This document shows positions 17,018 to 25,274 of a stretch of DNA of 64,000 bases, piece after piece (the first letter of the stretch is position 1; every line of letters begins with the position of its first letter). The notes beneath the pieces are model-generated. The model was not told where the DNA came from. It made no database searches and was given only the letters and a program-made list of their open reading frames with translations. The position numbers were made by a program, and so were the translations under genes. The stretch spans positions 3,162,001 through 3,226,000 of the forward strand of contig NZ_CP033068.1 of the NCBI RefSeq assembly GCF_003668995.1, read 5' to 3'. This DNA is from Flavobacterium sp. 140616W15. GTDB taxonomy: Bacteria > Bacteroidota > Bacteroidia > Flavobacteriales > Flavobacteriaceae.

Positions 17018-17476
17018 CTATCCAGCCTGAACTGTTGTTACAGTCCCTCTTGACCCTATTGGATCAACATCCCAAAGGAAAGTTACGATTGTTTTTATTT
17101 GTGAAAAATCATCAAACGGTATTGGATCTGCATAAAAGGTAACTTCGTAAACATTAAATTCCTTAGCTACTGTCTCTACCATATCGTAGCAAACAAAAAA
17201 TTGCAACTGAGGAATTCCTTCGATATTTACATAGCAATTCTGATAAATACTTAAACACAAATCAGTTTGCTCATCTTCAGCTATAAAAACTACAGCTTGC
17301 ACAACAAGCTTTTCTTTATTGTTTTCAAAACTTGCTTGAACAATTGGAGGCAATAGTGCTTTCGATCTATTTTCTGGGAACGAAACTGAACCAATTGGTC
17401 TTGCATCAATACTTTCAATACATACCCCAGGAGGGTATTTTATTAAAACTTCCGAATTTAAATTTGTTGTACTCAT
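17018..17476 (-). CDS. Unrecognised 152-aa protein
   Basis: I do not recognise a family. The protein is acidic, has no signal peptide and no membrane span, and contains four cysteines. It shows a strand-rich pattern (alternating hydrophobic residues around 40-75, and VYEVTFYADPIPF), ending in a conserved-looking tail WDVDPIGSRGTVTTV. The start MSTTNLNSEV has no competing upstream ATG. It lies upstream of, and on the same strand as, the two-component operon, GH18 and lectin genes, with its own likely terminator. Its make-up (small, soluble, beta-rich) would suit a secreted or surface-bound protein exported by a non-Sec route, or a lectin-like fold, but this is only a guess from composition. 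Confidence 0.6.
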   Translation of the reverse strand: MSTTNLNSEVLIKYPPGVCIESIDARPIGSVSFPENRSKALLPPIVQASFENNKEKLVVQAVVFIAEDEQTDLCLSIYQNCYVNIEGIPQLQFFVCYDMVETVAKEFNVYEVTFYADPIPFDDFSQIKTIVTFLWDVDPIGSRGTVTTVQAG

Positions 17477-17685
17477 AATTTTAAGGTTGTTAGTTTATAG
17501 GTTTGGGACCTAATAATAGTTAATAAATTATTTTAAAAATACCGAATAACCTATATCAACATTACTAATGCATAAATAGTGTTAATTCTATATCAAATAT
17601 AACAAAGAATTTCCTAATAAGTTTTAAACTTTTAAAAATAATAACCTGACAACTAGGTTTTTATACATTTGAATACTTTGTATAA

Positions 17686-17715
17686 AAAAACCTTAAACAA
17701 ATGTTTAAGGTTTTT
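17686..17715 (-). terminator. Terminator of folD
   Basis: Long perfect stem AAAAACCTTAAAC/GTTTAAGGTTTTT with a 4-nt loop, just past the folD stop. A and T runs on both sides make it usable in both directions. Confidence 0.85.
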
Positions 17716-17736
17716 ACTCAATTTTACTATATATGT

Positions 17737-18621
17737 TTAGTTTTTAGCACTTCGCATTTTTCTTGCCTGCAATGTGTTTTTAAGTAACATTGCAATGGTC
17801 ATTGGTCCTACTCCACCTGGAACTGGTGTTATAAATGATGATTTCTTACTTACTTCATTAAAATCAACATCACCTGTAATTACATATCCTTTTGGATGTG
17901 TAGCGTCTTCAACTCTTGTAATTCCAACGTCGATAACTACAACTCCATCTTTTACCATATGTGCTTTTAAGTAATTCGGAACTCCTAAAGCTGTAATAAT
18001 AATATCGGCATTTTTAGTAAACTCTTCTATATTCTTAGTTCTACTATGCGTAAGCGTTACTGTTGAATCTCCTGGATTTCCTTTACGGCTCATCAAAATA
18101 CTCATTGGTCGTCCTACAATATGACTACGTCCAATAACTACTGTATGTTTTCCTGCAGTTTCTACTTTATAACGTTCTAACAACTGCATGATTCCAAATG
18201 GTGTAGCTGGAATAAAAGTTTCCATCTCTAAAGCCATTTTACCAAAGTTTGTAGGATGAAAACCATCTACATCTTTATCTGGATCTACAGCCATTAAAAT
18301 CTTTTGTTCGTCGATATGTTTTGGTAAAGGCAATTGTACGATGTATCCGTCTAGATTATCATCTTCGTTTAATTCTTTAATTTTAGCCAACAGCTCCTCT
18401 TCAGTAATCGTTTCTGGTAAACTTACCAAAGTTGAATCGAAACCTATTTGTTGACATGATTTTACTTTACTACCTACATAAGTTAAACTAGCTCCATCGT
18501 TACCAACGATTACAGCAGCTAAATGAGGCACTTTACCTCCTGCATCTTTAATCGCTTGCACTTCTATTGCAATTTCGTTTTTAATATCTTCAGCTGTTTT
18601 TTTCCCGTCTAGTAGTTGCAT
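17737..18621 (-). CDS. folD: Methylenetetrahydrofolate dehydrogenase/cyclohydrolase
   Basis: Bifunctional cytoplasmic enzyme interconverting 5,10-methylene-, 5,10-methenyl- and 10-formyl-tetrahydrofolate with NADP. The substrate-site segment YVGSKVKSC carries the catalytic lysine. The motif GRSHIVGRP binds the nucleotide, and [10 protein letters not shown] is the C-terminal family signature. The 294-aa length is normal. It lies downstream of ffh on the same strand, with about 125 bp between them that holds nested GTTTCA inverted repeats. Confidence 0.95.
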   Translation of the reverse strand: MQLLDGKKTAEDIKNEIAIEVQAIKDAGGKVPHLAAVIVGNDGASLTYVGSKVKSCQQIGFDSTLVSLPETITEEELLAKIKELNEDDNLDGYIVQLPLPKHIDEQKILMAVDPDKDVDGFHPTNFGKMALEMETFIPATPFGIMQLLERYKVETAGKHTVVIGRSHIVGRPMSILMSRKGNPGDSTVTLTHSRTKNIEEFTKNADIIITALGVPNYLKAHMVKDGVVVIDVGITRVEDATHPKGYVITGDVDFNEVSKKSSFITPVPGGVGPMTIAMLLKNTLQARKMRSAKN

Positions 18622-18631
18622 TGTTTTTTTT

Positions 18632-18742
18632 TAAGTTTCAAGTTTAGTATTTTAGGTTTCAAAAATAGAAACCTAATATTTATATTAGTAAAAAAGTTTC
18701 AAATTTCAGTCTCAAAAAATTGAAACCTGAAACTTGAAACTA
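18632..18742. repeat. Nested GTTTCA inverted repeats between folD and ffh
   Basis: The gap holds several GTTTCA/TGAAAC words. AGGTTTC and GAAACCT pair around 18655-18675, and AAGTTTCA and TGAAACTT pair around 18694-18740. They can fold into hairpins and could end ffh transcription. T runs are short. Confidence 0.45.
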
Positions 18743-18748
18743 TCTTTT

Positions 18749-20101
18749 TTATCTCGGCATTCCTCCTGGCATTCCTTTCATGCCTCCCATCATTTTCATT
18801 AAATTCTTTCCGCCTGGGCCTTGCATCATTTTCATCATTTTGCTCATTTGGTCGAACTGCTTCATCAGTTGATTTACTTGCTCGATTTTGGTTCCGGAAC
18901 CTTTTGCGATTCTAGCTTTCCTTTTCACATCGATTACTGCTGGCTTACTTCTTTCTAATGGCGTCATCGAGTGTATGATTGCTTCAATATGCTTGAAAGC
19001 ATCATCTTCAATTTCTACATCCTTCATGGCTTTTGAGGCTCCTGGTATCATTCCTACCAAGTCTTTCATATTACCCATTTTCTTTACTTGCTGAATTTGC
19101 GATAAGAAATCATCAAAACCAAATTCGTTCTTAGCGATTTTCTTTTGAATTTTTCTTGCTTCTTCTTCATCAAATTGTTCTTGTGCTCTTTCTACTAACG
19201 ACACAACATCACCCATACCAAGTATACGCTCTGCCATACGAATAGGATAGAACACATCGATTGCGTCCATCTTCTCTCCTGTACCTACAAACTTAATTGG
19301 TTTGTTTACTACTGATTTAATTGAAATAGCAGCTCCTCCACGTGTATCTCCATCTAACTTGGTAAGGATAACTCCGTCGAAGTTTAATATATCATTAAAT
19401 GCTTTTGCAGTATTTACAGCATCCTGACCTGTCATAGCATCCACAACAAATAAAGTTTCTTGCGGCTGGATTGCTTTGTGAACACGTGCAATCTCGTCCA
19501 TCATTTCCTGATCTACGGCTAAACGTCCTGCTGTATCGACAATAACAACATTAAATCCGTTAGCTTTAGCATGTTTAATCGCATTCTGTGCAATCTCTAC
19601 AGGATTTTTATTTTCTGGTTCTGAGTAAACCTCAACTCCTATTTGATCTCCTACAACATGCAATTGGTTTATCGCCGCTGGACGGTATATATCACACGCT
19701 ACTAAAAGCGGTTTTTTATTCTTTTTTGTTTTTAAATAATTAGCAAGTTTTCCTGAGAAAGTAGTTTTCCCTGATCCTTGCAATCCTGACATTAAGATAA
19801 CGCTTGGTGTTCCTGACAAGTTTATTCCTGCTACATCACCCCCCATTAACTCAGTAAGTTCGTCTTTTACCAACTTAACTAATAATTGTCCTGGTTGTAA
19901 CGTAGTTAAAACGTCTTGACCTATTGCTTTTTCTTTTACTTTGGTAGTAAAATCTTTAGCAATTTTAAAGTTAACATCGGCATCAAGTAAGGCACGACGA
20001 ACTTCTTTTAAAGTTTCGGCAACGTTTACTTCTGTAATTTTACCGTGTCCTTTTAATATATGGAAGGCTTTATCTAACTTATCACTTAAATTATCAAACA
20101 T
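18749..20101 (-). CDS. ffh: Signal recognition particle protein Ffh
   Basis: GTPase subunit of the signal recognition particle, which carries ribosomes making membrane proteins to the translocon with 4.5S RNA and FtsY. The N domain is at 1-85. The G domain has P-loop GLQGSGKTT at 106-114, DTAGR, and TKLDGDTRGG. The methionine-rich M domain (about 325-450) ends in repeated GGM/KGM units. The 450-aa length is typical. A -7 box TATCTTTG lies 23 bp before the start on the minus strand. Confidence 0.96.
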   Translation of the reverse strand: MFDNLSDKLDKAFHILKGHGKITEVNVAETLKEVRRALLDADVNFKIAKDFTTKVKEKAIGQDVLTTLQPGQLLVKLVKDELTELMGGDVAGINLSGTPSVILMSGLQGSGKTTFSGKLANYLKTKKNKKPLLVACDIYRPAAINQLHVVGDQIGVEVYSEPENKNPVEIAQNAIKHAKANGFNVVIVDTAGRLAVDQEMMDEIARVHKAIQPQETLFVVDAMTGQDAVNTAKAFNDILNFDGVILTKLDGDTRGGAAISIKSVVNKPIKFVGTGEKMDAIDVFYPIRMAERILGMGDVVSLVERAQEQFDEEEARKIQKKIAKNEFGFDDFLSQIQQVKKMGNMKDLVGMIPGASKAMKDVEIEDDAFKHIEAIIHSMTPLERSKPAVIDVKRKARIAKGSGTKIEQVNQLMKQFDQMSKMMKMMQGPGGKNLMKMMGGMKGMPGGMPR

Positions 20102-20123
20102 ACTATTTTCTTTATTTGAAGTG

Positions 20124-20131
20124 CAAAGATA
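20124..20131 (-). promoter_or_regulatory. Candidate -7 box for ffh
   Basis: Minus strand TATCTTTG, followed by GCAC, a common start context in Bacteroidota. It sits 23 bp upstream of the ffh ATG. Confidence 0.6.
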
Positions 20132-20179
20132 ATCTAATTAGACATTTCAGGCAATTTTTATTTAACTGCAAAATACGTT

Positions 20180-20270
20180 TTGATTTTACTGCAAAGTTCG
20201 CAAAGTATTACGCAAAGCTCGCAATGCATTTTCTTCGCAAAGTTTCTTGTTTCTCGCGGATTTAGCAGAT
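20180..20270. repeat. CGCAAAG-type intergenic word repeats
   Basis: Several copies of GCAAAG with TTCGC/CTCGC spacers, such as GCAAAGTTCGCAAAG. This dispersed word is common in flavobacterial intergenic DNA. No gene and no regular spacing, so it is not a CRISPR array. Confidence 0.45.
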
Positions 20271-20296
20271 TATTTTTTAAAGTACAAAAGAAAAAA

Positions 20297-20320
20297 GCGC
20301 AAAAGAAAAAACCTTTGCGC
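20297..20320 (-). terminator. Terminator of the O-acylation operon
   Basis: Arms GCGCAAA/TTTGCGC about 30 bp past the MBOAT stop on the minus strand. A-rich sequence on the plus strand to the left becomes a T tract on the minus strand. Confidence 0.6.
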
Positions 20321-20351
20321 CTTTGTAACTTTTTGTCTATGAACCTTTAAA

Positions 20352-22037
20352 TTAAAATTGAAAATAGATAAATGGTTGTGAACCTGCAACTGCTGTTGCG
20401 TAAACTATCCAATATACAAATCCTAAAACTATTGCTTTTCCTATTAATGGAGTATTATCGAACACAAACTTCATTTTAGCTATAATAGTTTCTGGTAAAA
20501 AGTGCCATACATAACCAAATAACATCAATAAAAATACATTTTTATATCCTATTATTATTGTTTGCCAATGCTCTGGTTCAAATGTTAACTGACCAATATT
20601 GTTAATTACTTGTATTGCCGTATCAAAATCTTTTGCACGGAAGAATATCCAACAGAAAACTACAAAGTGAAATGTAAGTAATATCGAGAAGAATTTCCAA
20701 ATAGAACTGAATCCGTTACTTTCTTTCTTAGAAGGAAAAAGCTCTACAACTATTTTATGAACTGCCAAAGCTAATCCGTGTAATGCTCCCCAGATTATAA
20801 ACTGGGCTCCTGCGCCGTGCCACAATCCTCCTAAAAGCATTGTTGTAAATAAATTAAAATTAGTCACCATCGTCTGTTTTAATTTGCTTGAAAGCAAAAA
20901 TGACAAACAAAAAACAGCTATTCCACCTACTGCTATTACCAGCGGAACAATACTCTCTGCTGAGTTTGTAATTCCCCAAAGTAATAATCCGAAGAAGAAT
21001 AAACTAGGAAATAAAAATCCTGCAAATGTCCCTTCTCTGTTTCCTCCAATAGATATATATAAAAAGTCTTTTAACCAAGTTGATAACGAAATATGCCATC
21101 TTCTCCAGAAATCAGTAATCGACACCGATTTATATGGTGTTCTAAAGTTAGCTGGTAATTTAAACCCAAGTAATAATGCAATTCCGATTGCCATATCTGA
21201 ATATCCTGAGAAATCACAATAAATTTGGATTGCATATCCATAAGACGCCATTAAATTCTCGAATGAGGTGTAACTCATAGGCGTATCAAAAACACGGTCT
21301 ACAAAGTTGACTGAGATATAATTCGAAATCACTGTTTTCTTAATTAAACCTCCAATAATTAAAAACAAGGCATTATTTACATCCTCTTTGGTAAGGTTTA
21401 ATTTTTGATATATCTGTGGCAAGAAATCTTTGGCTCTTACAATTGGTCCAGCAACTAATTGCGGGAAGAAAGAAACAAAGAATAAATACTCAATATAATT
21501 TTTCGTTGGTTTAATCTCTTCACGATAAATCTCAATGATATAACTCATCGATTGAAATGTATAAAATGAAATTCCCACTGGAAGAAAAATATCATGTAGC
21601 TCAAAATTACCATGAAACATATCGTTATATGTAACAATCATAAAGTTCATGTACTTGAAATACCCTAGCAATCCTAAGTTTAGGATTACACTTATTATCA
21701 GGTATATTTTCTTTCGAGACTTTACAGTTTCATTGTAAATTATTTGACTCAATCCGTAATCTACAACTGAGGAGACTAATAATAGTAAAAAATATATTCC
21801 GCTAGATTTATAATAAAAGAAAAGCGAGAATAGAATAACATACGTTAATCTTAAATAAAATGTTTTGCGTAAAAAAGCATACACAAAATAAAAAACCAAA
21901 AACAATCCTAAGAATAAACCGGTATTGAATAATAATTTTTCTTCTGGATTATATATAAACCAACCCTTAACTTGTTCTAATGTAAGCGCACCAAAATTTT
22001 GAACGAACCAATCATTAATGCTATCAACTGTTATCAA
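20352..22037 (-). CDS. MBOAT-family O-acyltransferase
   Basis: A 561-aa polytopic inner-membrane protein with many hydrophobic spans. It has the conserved histidine motif LGGLWHGAGAQFIIWGALHG and the upstream FWRRWHISLSTWLKDF segment, typical of AlgI/DltB/PatA-like MBOAT enzymes. These move an acetyl group from the cytoplasm across the membrane for transfer to an exported polymer. It is the last gene of a three-gene unit with two SGNH-type proteins, the usual pairing for polymer O-acetylation. It follows the LysM-SGNH gene with one base between. The target polymer is not certain. The LysM in its partner favours peptidoglycan. Confidence 0.88.
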   Translation of the reverse strand: MITVDSINDWFVQNFGALTLEQVKGWFIYNPEEKLLFNTGLFLGLFLVFYFVYAFLRKTFYLRLTYVILFSLFFYYKSSGIYFLLLLVSSVVDYGLSQIIYNETVKSRKKIYLIISVILNLGLLGYFKYMNFMIVTYNDMFHGNFELHDIFLPVGISFYTFQSMSYIIEIYREEIKPTKNYIEYLFFVSFFPQLVAGPIVRAKDFLPQIYQKLNLTKEDVNNALFLIIGGLIKKTVISNYISVNFVDRVFDTPMSYTSFENLMASYGYAIQIYCDFSGYSDMAIGIALLLGFKLPANFRTPYKSVSITDFWRRWHISLSTWLKDFLYISIGGNREGTFAGFLFPSLFFFGLLLWGITNSAESIVPLVIAVGGIAVFCLSFLLSSKLKQTMVTNFNLFTTMLLGGLWHGAGAQFIIWGALHGLALAVHKIVVELFPSKKESNGFSSIWKFFSILLTFHFVVFCWIFFRAKDFDTAIQVINNIGQLTFEPEHWQTIIIGYKNVFLLMLFGYVWHFLPETIIAKMKFVFDNTPLIGKAIVLGFVYWIVYATAVAGSQPFIYFQF

Positions 22038-22038
22038 C

Positions 22039-23460
22039 TTATTTTTTTAATTTAAAATTATTGTATTCGTTTAATAATGCTTTCGAGAACAAGTTTCCTT
22101 GTTTTTCATATCCTTTTTTGGAATAATGTACCCAATCTGGACCTATTAATCCTTCGGCTTTTAGCTTTCCGATTCCTTGCATACCTCCAAACTCATTATA
22201 CAGATCCCAAACTGCTAATCCATCTGTCTGAGCTGTTTCATATATGTGTTTTGTATAATCGGCAACAAATGTATTGGGTTTTCTTCCTTTTAATAATGAT
22301 GGCGGTGGCGTCATAACTAGTACAGGAACATGAATATTTTGCGCTTTTAGATTGCTTATAAACTCTCTTAATTGTTTTATGTAACTCGAAGCTTCTAATC
22401 TATCATAACTTTCGTTTGTTCCTAATGACAAAACTATCATATCAGGATGCAACGATTTTAGTTGCTCAAAGAAAACTGGATATTTATTATAATCAGAGAA
22501 CTTTGCACCATTTACTCCAATACCGCTATAAATTAATCCTGACGAATTTTTCTCGAGAATCAATCCGTTAAGCTCATATTTCTTAGCATCTTTATTTGGA
22601 ATAAGATAAATTTTATCTAACGCTTGCTCTGTATTATAGTAATGTGAGAATGAATCTGATTCTATATCTAAAGGAACGTATTGTGATTGTGAGATTGTTT
22701 TAGGGCGTGTTTCATTTGTTACAATCTTTAATGTCCTCCCCGCTCTAATAGCATTCGATTTTAAATGATTGGCTCTTTTTATCTCCGCAATCGAAACGTT
22801 GTATTTATCCGCAATAAGCGAGATTGCCTCTCCTTTTTTGATTTTATGCGTAATTACTTTTCGCTCCGAGGATTGAATCATATTTGTTTGAATGCGAGTT
22901 GCCAAATCAAACATATGCTGGTTTTTAGGTGTAATGATCTTGATTGTATTAAACTTATACACTGGATCTTTTACATTAACTTCGATTACAAACCCATCTG
23001 TGTTTCTCCAAAGTGCTATTCCGCTTAAGCCCATTGGACAATCTTTTACTGGAAGAATATTTCGATAGCTTTCCCAAACTTTATTCGAACGGAAACGTTC
23101 GTTATAAGAACCATTTGTTTTTGCTAATGAATATGGAAAAATAAAACCTCTTCCTGCATTTCCTAATTCTTTTTGGAGATCTTTTCGAATTTCATTTGTC
23201 ATCAGATCACTCTGAATGTGTGAATCTCCTATATGAACAATATTTATTTTATGGTTACTATGATTTTCATTGTCTTTTAATCTCTTAAAAAAGTTATCTA
23301 ATACTTTCGCATTATAAATTTGATTTCCTACCAAAGGCTCTACAGTTGTTGTATCTATATTGCTAATCATTTTTTTGGTCATTAAAATTGGCTCTGCCTT
23401 TTGTGCTTTATTATTAGACGCAAAAAGAAGACAACAAAAGAAAATAATAAGTTTATTCAT
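22039..23460 (-). CDS. SGNH/GDSL hydrolase-type protein with inserted LysM domain
   Basis: A signal peptide (1-19, cleavage after NKA) is followed by an SGNH fold split in two. Block I is IGDSHIQSD with nucleophile S80. A LysM module lies at about 203-247 (ITHKIKKGEAISLIADKYN, then a RAGRTLKIV end). The later blocks are LSLGTNES and DWVHYSKKGY with the catalytic Asp-His pair. All catalytic residues are present. LysM binds GlcNAc-containing glycans, mainly peptidoglycan. The protein is therefore a likely periplasmic acetyltransferase or esterase acting on the wall, in the way PatB or AlgJ-type proteins work with an MBOAT partner. It overlaps the upstream SGNH gene by 8 bp. Confidence 0.85.
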   Translation of the reverse strand: MNKLIIFFCCLLFASNNKAQKAEPILMTKKMISNIDTTTVEPLVGNQIYNAKVLDNFFKRLKDNENHSNHKINIVHIGDSHIQSDLMTNEIRKDLQKELGNAGRGFIFPYSLAKTNGSYNERFRSNKVWESYRNILPVKDCPMGLSGIALWRNTDGFVIEVNVKDPVYKFNTIKIITPKNQHMFDLATRIQTNMIQSSERKVITHKIKKGEAISLIADKYNVSIAEIKRANHLKSNAIRAGRTLKIVTNETRPKTISQSQYVPLDIESDSFSHYYNTEQALDKIYLIPNKDAKKYELNGLILEKNSSGLIYSGIGVNGAKFSDYNKYPVFFEQLKSLHPDMIVLSLGTNESYDRLEASSYIKQLREFISNLKAQNIHVPVLVMTPPPSLLKGRKPNTFVADYTKHIYETAQTDGLAVWDLYNEFGGMQGIGKLKAEGLIGPDWVHYSKKGYEKQGNLFSKALLNEYNNFKLKK

Positions 23461-24931
23461 CTACACTATCGTTTATTACAGACATAGAGTCTGTATTTGT
23501 TTTCCTGACTGTTTTTCCTTTTTTTATGCCCGCTTCTCTTTTTTCACGTAAAACTTTATATTGTTCGTATCCTTTATTTAATTGATCATAAAGTAATCCT
23601 CCAATTGCTTTGGCTCCGCGTTGATTAAAATGCGTATAATCTTTATTCGCTTTTGCTGGTGCTTCATCTACCCATTTTACCATTGAACCGTCTCCACCCA
23701 TCAAAGTATATAAATTCACAAATCCTGATTCTGTCTCTAAAGCATAACGTTTTTGAGCTTTCATTAAAGGAACAACTGCTGAATCAGTTTTCATTTGCAT
23801 ATCATATTTTGTCGATTTATCGGCAGTCGAAATGATTAAAATAGAAACTCCTGGAAAAGATGCTTTTATTTTATTAACCGCTTTAGTCATCCCTTTTCCG
23901 TACCAAGAATAATTTTTTGTACCATAATTCAAAACGTTAGTTCCATAATGAAGTATGATCAAGTCATATTTTAAATTGGCATTAAAACTTTGCATTACAT
24001 TGGCGTCAAAAATAGAAATTGGCATTCCCGAATTCCCTCTTTGCGAAAAGTTGTCTACATGGACTCCACTTCCATTATCAAAATTAAAGCCATAAATTGG
24101 AATTGAATCTGCATGAATAAAATTAGCTTTAAATCCTTTTATACTTTTAGAAGTCACTTTTATAGTGTTGACCAAATTATTTGGAGCAAGAATTTTGGAT
24201 ATAGTATCTTTACCTATTATGAAATTTACTTTCCCTGATTTTGATGATTTTCCGTAATACAAAGTTGGATTATCCAAACTAGTAGCAAATTTACTTAAAC
24301 CTGCTTCGTATGAAACCCAAGTTGAATTTGACTTGTCATTTGCAAAAAAGACGTGTCCATTTACTCCAAAAGGACTTATCGGTTTCTTTACATTAAGATA
24401 TGATTGTGCCTTCCAGTTTTTAGAAGATAATGATTTCACCGAAGCTCGTGATGCAGATGACTCTGAACTGATAGAAACAAACCCAACTCCTGTACCTCCA
24501 AATCGCTCTTGGTAATTATTTCTAACATCTTGCACGATTAAATCACCATCTGTCATTGAATCACCATAATAGGCAATTCTTACTTTTGCTTCTGGATGTT
24601 TTTCTAATTGGTATAATTTATCGTAAAAAGAAATCAGGTATTGATATCCCTTATAATCATCGAAAGTTTCCGATGGAAATTCTATACCCTCATTAGAATT
24701 AAAAGTAATATTCTCCTGTCCTTGCTGGTCAGCATCAGTACTATCTCCTTTTTTAGATACTCCCTCTTTTTCAAATGATTCTAAAAGCATACTATCCACA
24801 AGTACATTTTTGGAGTCAACTTTACTTTCAGGGAAAATTTTATCTGGTAATATTTGTTTAAAACCAATGAAAGCTACAAATGCTAATGCAATAATTGCAA
24901 AAGACTGAAAAAAATAAGATTTTGTATTCAC
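23453..24931 (-). CDS. Membrane-anchored SGNH/GDSL-type protein
   Basis: A single N-terminal membrane span (about 9-25) and an acidic linker (about 40-95) lead to an SGNH domain. Block I is YYGDSMTDGD with S125. The later blocks are ILHYGTNVLNYG and DYTHFNQRGAKA with the Asp-His pair near residue 437. It is the first gene of the MBOAT operon and overlaps the second by 8 bp, so translation is coupled. It is expected to act in the periplasm next to the MBOAT. The two SGNH proteins are divergent from each other, which suggests two separate acceptor or donor steps. Confidence 0.82.
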   Translation of the reverse strand: MNTKSYFFQSFAIIALAFVAFIGFKQILPDKIFPESKVDSKNVLVDSMLLESFEKEGVSKKGDSTDADQQGQENITFNSNEGIEFPSETFDDYKGYQYLISFYDKLYQLEKHPEAKVRIAYYGDSMTDGDLIVQDVRNNYQERFGGTGVGFVSISSESSASRASVKSLSSKNWKAQSYLNVKKPISPFGVNGHVFFANDKSNSTWVSYEAGLSKFATSLDNPTLYYGKSSKSGKVNFIIGKDTISKILAPNNLVNTIKVTSKSIKGFKANFIHADSIPIYGFNFDNGSGVHVDNFSQRGNSGMPISIFDANVMQSFNANLKYDLIILHYGTNVLNYGTKNYSWYGKGMTKAVNKIKASFPGVSILIISTADKSTKYDMQMKTDSAVVPLMKAQKRYALETESGFVNLYTLMGGDGSMVKWVDEAPAKANKDYTHFNQRGAKAIGGLLYDQLNKGYEQYKVLREKREAGIKKGKTVRKTNTDSMSVINDSVDE

Positions 24932-25274
24932 TTGTAATTATAAATTTTGAAGACTAAAATCAATAAGAATCCTACTACTCAAATTTCCTATTAATTTAAT
25001 TAAAACATTTGCAAAGATAGAATAAACAATAATCTATCTTTCTTTTTTTTTGATTAAATGAAAAATAAAAAAGAGGCTAGATAAATCTAACCTCTTTCCA
25101 AAAAAAAAATAAAAAAAACCAAGTAATCTTCTAATTGAATTTAAACATAGTCTTGTTTATATAAGTCGATAAACCATAACGCTACCTGTTGAAATAACTT
25201 ATCATTTTTTGTTTCCATTAAAATTGGAAACTTTATTTTCACAATCTTAAAATAAGCTGTTTTAGATATTACAA
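24932..25274. other. Intergenic region with one clear hairpin
   Basis: 343 bp with no gene. AAAGAGG-CTAGAT/ATCTAA-CCTCTTT at 25070-25097 is a likely terminator for the T9SS protein gene on the minus strand. GTTTCCA/TGGAAAC at 25211-25231 is a second, smaller hairpin. The left part should hold the promoter of the SGNH/MBOAT operon, but no perfect TAnnTTTG box was seen. Confidence 0.45.
25070..25097 (-). terminator. Likely terminator downstream of the T9SS protein gene
   Basis: AAAGAGG/CCTCTTT arms with an imperfect inner TAGAT/ATCTA stem. On the minus strand it is followed by a T-rich tract. Confidence 0.6.

Noticed and set aside
20180..20270. Repeated GCAAAG words as a CRISPR array
   Set aside because: Irregular spacing, very short units and no cas genes nearby.
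20884..21222. Open frame on the plus strand inside the MBOAT gene (112 aa)
   Set aside because: It lies wholly antisense to a well-supported membrane protein, and its composition mirrors that gene. No promoter or recognisable domain.
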